A stretch of DNA of 64,000 nucleotides from an uncultured Lachnospiraceae bacterium (GTDB lineage: Bacteria > Bacillota > Clostridia > Lachnospirales > Lachnospiraceae), in contig CAJUEX010000011.1 of assembly GCA_910585715.1 (NCBI GenBank), positions 1 to 64,000 on the forward strand, given 5' to 3'. The translations under genes and the position numbers were made by a program. The notes below the pieces were generated by a model. The model saw nothing but the letters and a program-made list of their open reading frames with translations, was not told the origin of the DNA and ran no database searches. Below are positions 59,499 through 64,000 of the stretch, piece after piece (positions within the stretch are counted from its first letter, which is position 1; every line of letters starts with the position of its first letter).

Positions 59499-60701
59499 CT
59501 AATCCACTAATTCAGGAGCCTCCGAAATCTTCCATGGAAGCCCCCACTTATTCAACGCCTCCATAAAGGGATCCGGATCAAATTCCTCTATATTATAAAC
59601 ACCCGCTTTTTTCCATGTTCCCGTCATAAGCATCATGGCTCCAATCATGGCTGGCACTCCCGTAGTATAAGCTACTGCCTGGGAGCCCACCTCTTTGTAG
59701 CATTCTTCATGGTCACAGGTATTGTAAATATAAAGCTTCTTTTCCACCCCGTCCTTTTTTCCCACAAAAATACATCCGATATTGGTCTTTCCCTTAGTGC
59801 GGGGACCTAATGAGGATGGGTCCGGCAGCACTGCCTTTAAAAACTGCAGCGGCACAATTTCCTTTCCATCATACATAATAGGCTCAATGGAAGTCATTCC
59901 TACATTTTCCAGACACTTTAAATGGTTCAGGTAGCTCTGTCCGAAGGTCATAAAGAAACGGATTCTTTTAATGCCCGGAATATTTAACGCCAGAGACTCG
60001 ATTTCCTCATGGTGCAATAAATACATGTCCTTTTCCCCGATTTCCGGAAAGTTATACACTCTTTTAATTTCCATAGGCTCAGTTTCCACCCAGTGCCCGT
60101 CCTCCCAATAGGAGCCTTTTGCAGACACCTCCCGGATATTGATTTCCGGATTGAAGTTGGTGGCAAAAGGATAGCCATGGTCCCCTGCATTGCAGTCCAA
60201 AATATCAATATAATTGATTTCATCAAAATAATGCTTTAAGGCATAAGCGGAAAACACGCTGGTAACCCCCGGGTCAAAGCCGCTGCCAAGCAGGGCGGTA
60301 ATTCCCGCTTCCTCAAACCGTTCCCTGTATGCCCACTGCCATTTATATTCAAACTTTGCCGTATCCTCAGGCTCATAATTGGCTGTATCCATATAGTGGG
60401 TTTTCGTGGCAAGACAGGCATCCATAATAGTAAGATCCTGATAAGGAAGCGCCAGATTCACCACTATATCCGGCTTTTCCTTTTCTATCAGGGCAGTCAG
60501 CTCTTCTACGTTATCCGCATCCACTTTTGCGGTAGTAATTTTTGTTTTGGTGGTTCCTTCCAGCTTTGCCTTCAAATCATCACATTTTTGTTTTGTTCTG
60601 CTTGCAATGCAGATTTCTTCAAATACATCGCTGTTCTGACAGCATTTGTGGATTGCCACGCTGGCAACGCCGCCGCAGCCTATAATCAGTGCTTTTCCCA
60701 T
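59499..60701 (-). CDS. Carboxynorspermidine/carboxyspermidine dehydrogenase (saccharopine dehydrogenase family)
   Basis: 400 residues. N-terminal NADPH-binding KALIIGCGGVASVAIHKC, then SRTKQKCDDLK, LLGSGFDPGVTSVFSAYAL near 135 and the family C-terminal domain. It condenses putrescine (or diaminopropane) with aspartate semialdehyde and reduces the product to carboxyspermidine. Its partner NspC is encoded next, and agmatinase upstream supplies putrescine. AGGAGG stands before the ATG. A 208 nt gap upstream carries a possible promoter. Confidence 0.92.
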   Translation of the reverse strand: MGKALIIGCGGVASVAIHKCCQNSDVFEEICIASRTKQKCDDLKAKLEGTTKTKITTAKVDADNVEELTALIEKEKPDIVVNLALPYQDLTIMDACLATKTHYMDTANYEPEDTAKFEYKWQWAYRERFEEAGITALLGSGFDPGVTSVFSAYALKHYFDEINYIDILDCNAGDHGYPFATNFNPEINIREVSAKGSYWEDGHWVETEPMEIKRVYNFPEIGEKDMYLLHHEEIESLALNIPGIKRIRFFMTFGQSYLNHLKCLENVGMTSIEPIMYDGKEIVPLQFLKAVLPDPSSLGPRTKGKTNIGCIFVGKKDGVEKKLYIYNTCDHEECYKEVGSQAVAYTTGVPAMIGAMMLMTGTWKKAGVYNIEEFDPDPFMEALNKWGLPWKISEAPELVD

Positions 60702-60820
60702 GTTTTTTTCCTCCTGAAATATTTCTCTTATTTATAAAATTTAAAAATATTAATAAAAATTTTACCCATCCAATATTAAAAAATTATGCCTTCAAATCCC
60801 TGTTATAAATAAATTATAAA

Positions 60821-60849
60821 ATTAGATATATGATTGCATAACCGTTCAA
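60821..60849 (-). promoter_or_regulatory. Possible internal promoter in the polyamine cluster
   Basis: On minus TTGAAC (60849-60844), 17 bp spacer, TCTAAT (60826-60821), in the AT-rich gap before the dehydrogenase gene. Modest match. Confidence 0.4.
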
Positions 60850-60909
60850 TCATGGTATCCAATGTTCCATTACAAAATTCTGTCATTTACAATTTTCACT
60901 TTCTTTAAA

Positions 60910-61761
60910 TCACACAAGACTCAACAACAATTCCCTCACCACTTTACATGCCGTAGCAGTCGAAATCCCGCTGGGGTCGTAAGCCGGGCTTAACTCATTC
61001 ACATCGCAGGCAACTACCCTGCTTTTCCCGCACACCGTAAAAATGGCATGGAGCAACTCCAGAAAAGACACTCCTCCGGCTTCCGGCGTTCCTGTTCCCG
61101 GAAAGACAGAAGGGTCCAGCACATCCAAATCAATGGTGAAATAAACAGGCTTTCCCTTTAAGTCTTCCACCACCTGTTCCAAGCCTTCAAAGTCAAACTT
61201 CCTTGTAAACACATGCTTACTGCCCCACTGAAATTCTTCTCTGTCTCCGGAACGTATGCCAAACTGAAAAATCCTTCCATCCCCTAAAAGCTCATGGCAC
61301 CTTCTAAGAACACAGGCATGTGACAGCCCTGTGCCCAGATATTCATCCCGCAAATCTGCATGGGCATCAAAATGTATGATGTGCAAATCCGGATATTTTT
61401 CCGCCGCCGCCTTTACCGCCCCTAAAGTCACAAGATGTTCCCCGCCAATCATAAAAGGGAGCTTTCCGTCCTTAAGGATAATGTCCGTCCTTTCCTGAAT
61501 GGCTTCCAGGGCAAGCCTGCTGTCTCCAAAGCAAAGCTCCAGGTCTCCGCTGTCAAAAAAAGAATAATCCGTTAAATCTTTATCCAGATAAGGGCTGTAG
61601 GTTTCCAGCCCATAGGATTCTCCCCGGATTGCCCGGCTTCCAAACCGAGTGCCCGGACGGTTGGAGGTGGTGGAGTCAAAGGGCGCTCCAAACAGCACTA
61701 CATCAGCATCTTTATATTCACAATCACATCCGATAAAGGTCTCTATATTTTTATTCAACAT
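60910..61761 (-). CDS. speB: Agmatinase
   Basis: 283 residues of the ureohydrolase family. Binuclear Mn ligands appear in GGEHLVTLGA, HFDAHADLRDEYLG and TIDLDVLDPSVFPGTGTPEAGG. It splits agmatine to putrescine and urea, linking arginine decarboxylase to the spermidine enzymes. The gene overlaps speE by 11 nt. Arginase or formimidoglutamase activity is less likely given the neighbours. Confidence 0.93.
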   Translation of the reverse strand: MLNKNIETFIGCDCEYKDADVVLFGAPFDSTTSNRPGTRFGSRAIRGESYGLETYSPYLDKDLTDYSFFDSGDLELCFGDSRLALEAIQERTDIILKDGKLPFMIGGEHLVTLGAVKAAAEKYPDLHIIHFDAHADLRDEYLGTGLSHACVLRRCHELLGDGRIFQFGIRSGDREEFQWGSKHVFTRKFDFEGLEQVVEDLKGKPVYFTIDLDVLDPSVFPGTGTPEAGGVSFLELLHAIFTVCGKSRVVACDVNELSPAYDPSGISTATACKVVRELLLSLV

Positions 61762-62602
61762 CTCTTAACATTTCCTCCACATAAGCCGGCAGTGCAAAGC
61801 ATCCGCCATGAAGCCTTGGCGTATAGTATCTGGTACTGATTCCAAGCATGTTCCATTTGGTAGCATCAAAATCATGCAGGGGATGATACTTTTTGGAAGC
61901 AAAGCCAAAAAGCCAGTGCCCGGACGGGTACGTAGGGATATGTACCTGATAAACCCGGCTAATTGGAAAGCTTTCCACAATCCGCTTATGGGCTCGCTGG
62001 CAGGCAATGGCATCTTCCGGATAAAAGGGGCTTTCATGCTGGTTTACCATAATTCCATCCTCTTTCAATGCCTTATAGCAGTTGCCGTAAAACTCCTTTG
62101 TAAACAGTCCTTCTCCCGGTCCAAAGGGGTCTGTGGAATCCACAATAATCAAATCATACACATTTTCCCTGGAACGGATGAACCGAAGCCCGTCTTCATA
62201 ATAAATATGAAGCCTTTTATCATCAAAGCGGCATGCGGTCTGGGGAAGATATTTTTTGCATACCTCCACTACAAGGGGGTCGATTTCCACCATATCAATT
62301 TCCTTGATGGAAGCATAACGGGTCAGCTCCCTGACTACTCCGCCGTCTCCTGCCCCTATAACAAGCACCTTTTCCACTGCGGGATGAACCGCCATTGGCA
62401 CATGGGTAATCATCTCATGATAGATGAATTCATCCTTTTCCGTTAACATCATATAACCGTCCAATGTGAGGAACCGCCCGAACTCCTTGGACTCAAACAC
62501 ATCAATCCGCTGGAAATCACTGTGTCCGCTGTATAACTGCCTGTCCACCCGAATGGAAAACTTCACATTCGGGGTATGACGCTCCGTAAACCATAATTCC
62601 AT
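61751..62602 (-). CDS. speE: Spermidine synthase family protein
   Basis: 283 residues. Aminopropyltransferase features: N-terminal beta strands LWFTERHTPNVKFSIRVDRQLY, VLVIGAGDGGVVREL near 82, MVEIDPLVVEVCKKY near 105 and the catalytic IIVDSTDPFGPGEGLF near 150. It should move an aminopropyl group from decarboxylated SAM to putrescine. No SAM decarboxylase (speD) is seen in the window, while a complete SpeD-independent route is present, so its donor or product is uncertain. Starts 4 nt after the decarboxylase stop. Confidence 0.92.
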   Translation of the reverse strand: MELWFTERHTPNVKFSIRVDRQLYSGHSDFQRIDVFESKEFGRFLTLDGYMMLTEKDEFIYHEMITHVPMAVHPAVEKVLVIGAGDGGVVRELTRYASIKEIDMVEIDPLVVEVCKKYLPQTACRFDDKRLHIYYEDGLRFIRSRENVYDLIIVDSTDPFGPGEGLFTKEFYGNCYKALKEDGIMVNQHESPFYPEDAIACQRAHKRIVESFPISRVYQVHIPTYPSGHWLFGFASKKYHPLHDFDATKWNMLGISTRYYTPRLHGGCFALPAYVEEMLRDVE

Positions 62603-62606
62603 TTCC

Positions 62607-64000
62607 TTACACTCCCTTCAACACATTCAGTCTTTCTATACTGGCATCCTCCGGTCCCGTCATGGAGCAGCCTTTCTTTTTGGCATACTGTATATATTGG
62701 ATAATCTGCTCCGTAATCCGCTCGCCGGGAGCAATAATGGGAATGCCAGGGGGATAACACATGACAAACTCGCTGCAGATTCTTCCTGCCGCCTCCTGCA
62801 GGACTACGGATTCTTTTTCTGCATAAAATGCCTCCTGTGGGGTCACCTCCACCATAGGTTCAATATATTCCTGTGTCAAAAGCCCTGCCTTATCTCTTTT
62901 ATAACGGCGCTTTACTTCTGCCAGAGCGCTTACAAGCCGTTCCACATCCTGCTTTCTGTCTCCTACGGAAATATAGGCAAGAATATTGCCGAAATCTCCA
63001 AATTCAATCTGGATGTCATATTCATCTCTTAAAATATCATAAACCTCAATCCCTGCAAGTCCTATGTCCAGCGTATTAATGGAAAGCTTGGTCACGTCAA
63101 AGTCATAAACGCTGCTGCCGTTTATCAGCTCTCTGGAATAAGCATAATAATCCCCAATCTGATTGATTTCCGCTCTGGCATATTCCGCAAGCTCCACCAC
63201 CCTTGCATATTCTTCCTTTCCCCTAAGGGCAAGGTTTCTTCTGGAAATATCCAGACTGGATAATAACAGATAGGAACCGCTTGTAGTCTGGGTCAGGTTG
63301 ATAATCTGCCTTGCATAGCCTGCATTGATGTCCGGCCCCGCCAGCAAGAAGGAGCTCTGGGTCAGGCTGCCTCCCGACTTATGCATGCTCACTGCCGCCA
63401 TGTCCGCTCCTGCCTTCATGGCACAAACAGGAAGATTTTCCCCAAAATACAGATGAGTTCCGTGAGCCTCGTCTGCAAGCACCTTCATGCCATGGCTGTG
63501 GGCAAGCTTTACGATAGCGGACAAATCGGAACAGATTCCGTAATAAGTGGGATTATTCACAAGAACCGCCACTGCATCCGAATTCTCTAAAATAGCCTGC
63601 TCCACCTGGGCAGTTTCCATTCCAAGGGAAATGCCAAGGCGCTGATTCACCTGCGGGTTTACATAAACCGGTTTTGCCCCGCATAATACCAGCGCGTTGA
63701 TAACGCTTCTATGGACATTTCTGGGAAGAATGATTTTATCCCCCCGTTTGCATACTGTCAAAACCATGCTTTGGACGGAAGAGGTAGTCCCTCCCACCAT
63801 AAGAAAGGCTTCCGCCGCTCCAAAGGCTTCTGCCGCCAGCTTTTCCGCTTCCCGTATAACCGAAACAGGATGGCAGAGATTGTCCAAAGGCTTCATGGAA
63901 TTTACATCAAGGCCTACACATTGTTCACCCAGAAGCCGCACCAGTTCCGGGTTTCCTCTTCCTCTTTTGTGTCCGGGCACGTCAAAAGGCACTACCCTCA
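62607..64000 (-). CDS. speA: Arginine/ornithine/lysine decarboxylase, fold I, N terminus cut by window edge
   Basis: At least 464 codons; the reading frame stays open through 64000, and the GTG near 63992 (VPFDVPGHKRGRGNP) is internal. PLP-dependent decarboxylase with LADEAHGTHLYFG near the middle and the cofactor lysine in SMHKSGGSLTQSSF. The C-terminal domain, with MCYPPGIPIIAPGERIT, is complete. With agmatinase next door the likely substrate is arginine, giving agmatine; ornithine or lysine cannot be excluded. First gene seen of the polyamine cluster; the name is assigned on context. Confidence 0.88.
   Translation of the reverse strand, partial: RVVPFDVPGHKRGRGNPELVRLLGEQCVGLDVNSMKPLDNLCHPVSVIREAEKLAAEAFGAAEAFLMVGGTTSSVQSMVLTVCKRGDKIILPRNVHRSVINALVLCGAKPVYVNPQVNQRLGISLGMETAQVEQAILENSDAVAVLVNNPTYYGICSDLSAIVKLAHSHGMKVLADEAHGTHLYFGENLPVCAMKAGADMAAVSMHKSGGSLTQSSFLLAGPDINAGYARQIINLTQTTSGSYLLLSSLDISRRNLALRGKEEYARVVELAEYARAEINQIGDYYAYSRELINGSSVYDFDVTKLSINTLDIGLAGIEVYDILRDEYDIQIEFGDFGNILAYISVGDRKQDVERLVSALAEVKRRYKRDKAGLLTQEYIEPMVEVTPQEAFYAEKESVVLQEAAGRICSEFVMCYPPGIPIIAPGERITEQIIQYIQYAKKKGCSMTGPEDASIERLNVLKGV

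Overview
This 64 kb window looks like the chromosome of a strictly anaerobic, low-to-mid GC Firmicute of the Lachnospiraceae (Blautia/Ruminococcus-like). The basis is a class III (NrdD) ribonucleotide reductase, ClpC and RadA of clostridial type, a carboxyspermidine polyamine cluster, a tRNA-Trp without an encoded CCA end, strong GGAGG-type ribosome binding sites, and canonical sigma-A promoters with 17 bp spacers. The genus is an inference. Nearly all genes lie on the minus strand; only the amino-acid ABC transporter at 1.36-3.63 kb is on plus.

Layout: an IS256-family transposase cut by the window edge (1-0.49 kb); a zinc-ribbon membrane protein; a polar amino-acid ABC transporter whose binding protein has its two lobes in swapped order; a phosphate block (NptA-type Na/Pi transporter plus a PhoP/PhoR pair, both units preceded by PhoP-box-like repeats) (3.6-7.9 kb); TrkH/TrkA potassium uptake; an operon of VTC polyphosphate polymerase, DUF4956 protein, CotH kinase and response regulator (11.3-14.9 kb); an RND pump with lipoprotein adaptor; an HTH-Fic protein; tRNA-Trp; an SGNH protein; RadA; GntR-ClpC with a palindromic operator; a cadherin-like surface protein; purM-purN-purD; an M29-type aminopeptidase; pyrF-pyrE; a Nudix protein; NrdD fused to a glutaredoxin-like domain under two NrdR boxes; a TPR lipoprotein, a broken transglutaminase gene and a hybrid kinase; a siroheme reductase; a Tet(M)-like GTPase fused to a YacP/Rae1-like NYN domain; an ABC exporter with its two-component system; a P-loop kinase; an Rpn-type nuclease; and the arginine-to-spermidine cluster running off the right edge.

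The most unusual content is between the genes. Eight copies of a 140-228 bp palindromic element (called R1-R8 here) share a conserved structured core, of two related types, but carry long arms (about 28-60 bp) whose sequence differs from copy to copy while staying almost perfectly self-complementary within each copy. Core helices show compensatory changes between copies. The elements usually sit just after a stop codon and, in four cases, about 30 bp upstream of the -35 box of the next promoter. Two further palindromes with other cores (R9, R10) occupy the same kind of position, and a separate 165 bp MITE-like element is present twice, in opposite orientations and almost identical. I do not recognise the R family as a named repeat.

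Functionally the window combines nutrient uptake with dedicated sensors (phosphate, potassium, amino acids), nucleotide synthesis (purine, pyrimidine, deoxynucleotide), polyamine synthesis, protein and translation quality control (ClpC, Tet-NYN), and envelope export systems. Gene calls rest on translated motifs read by eye. No database search was run, so family names are from recognition and similarity percentages are not given.
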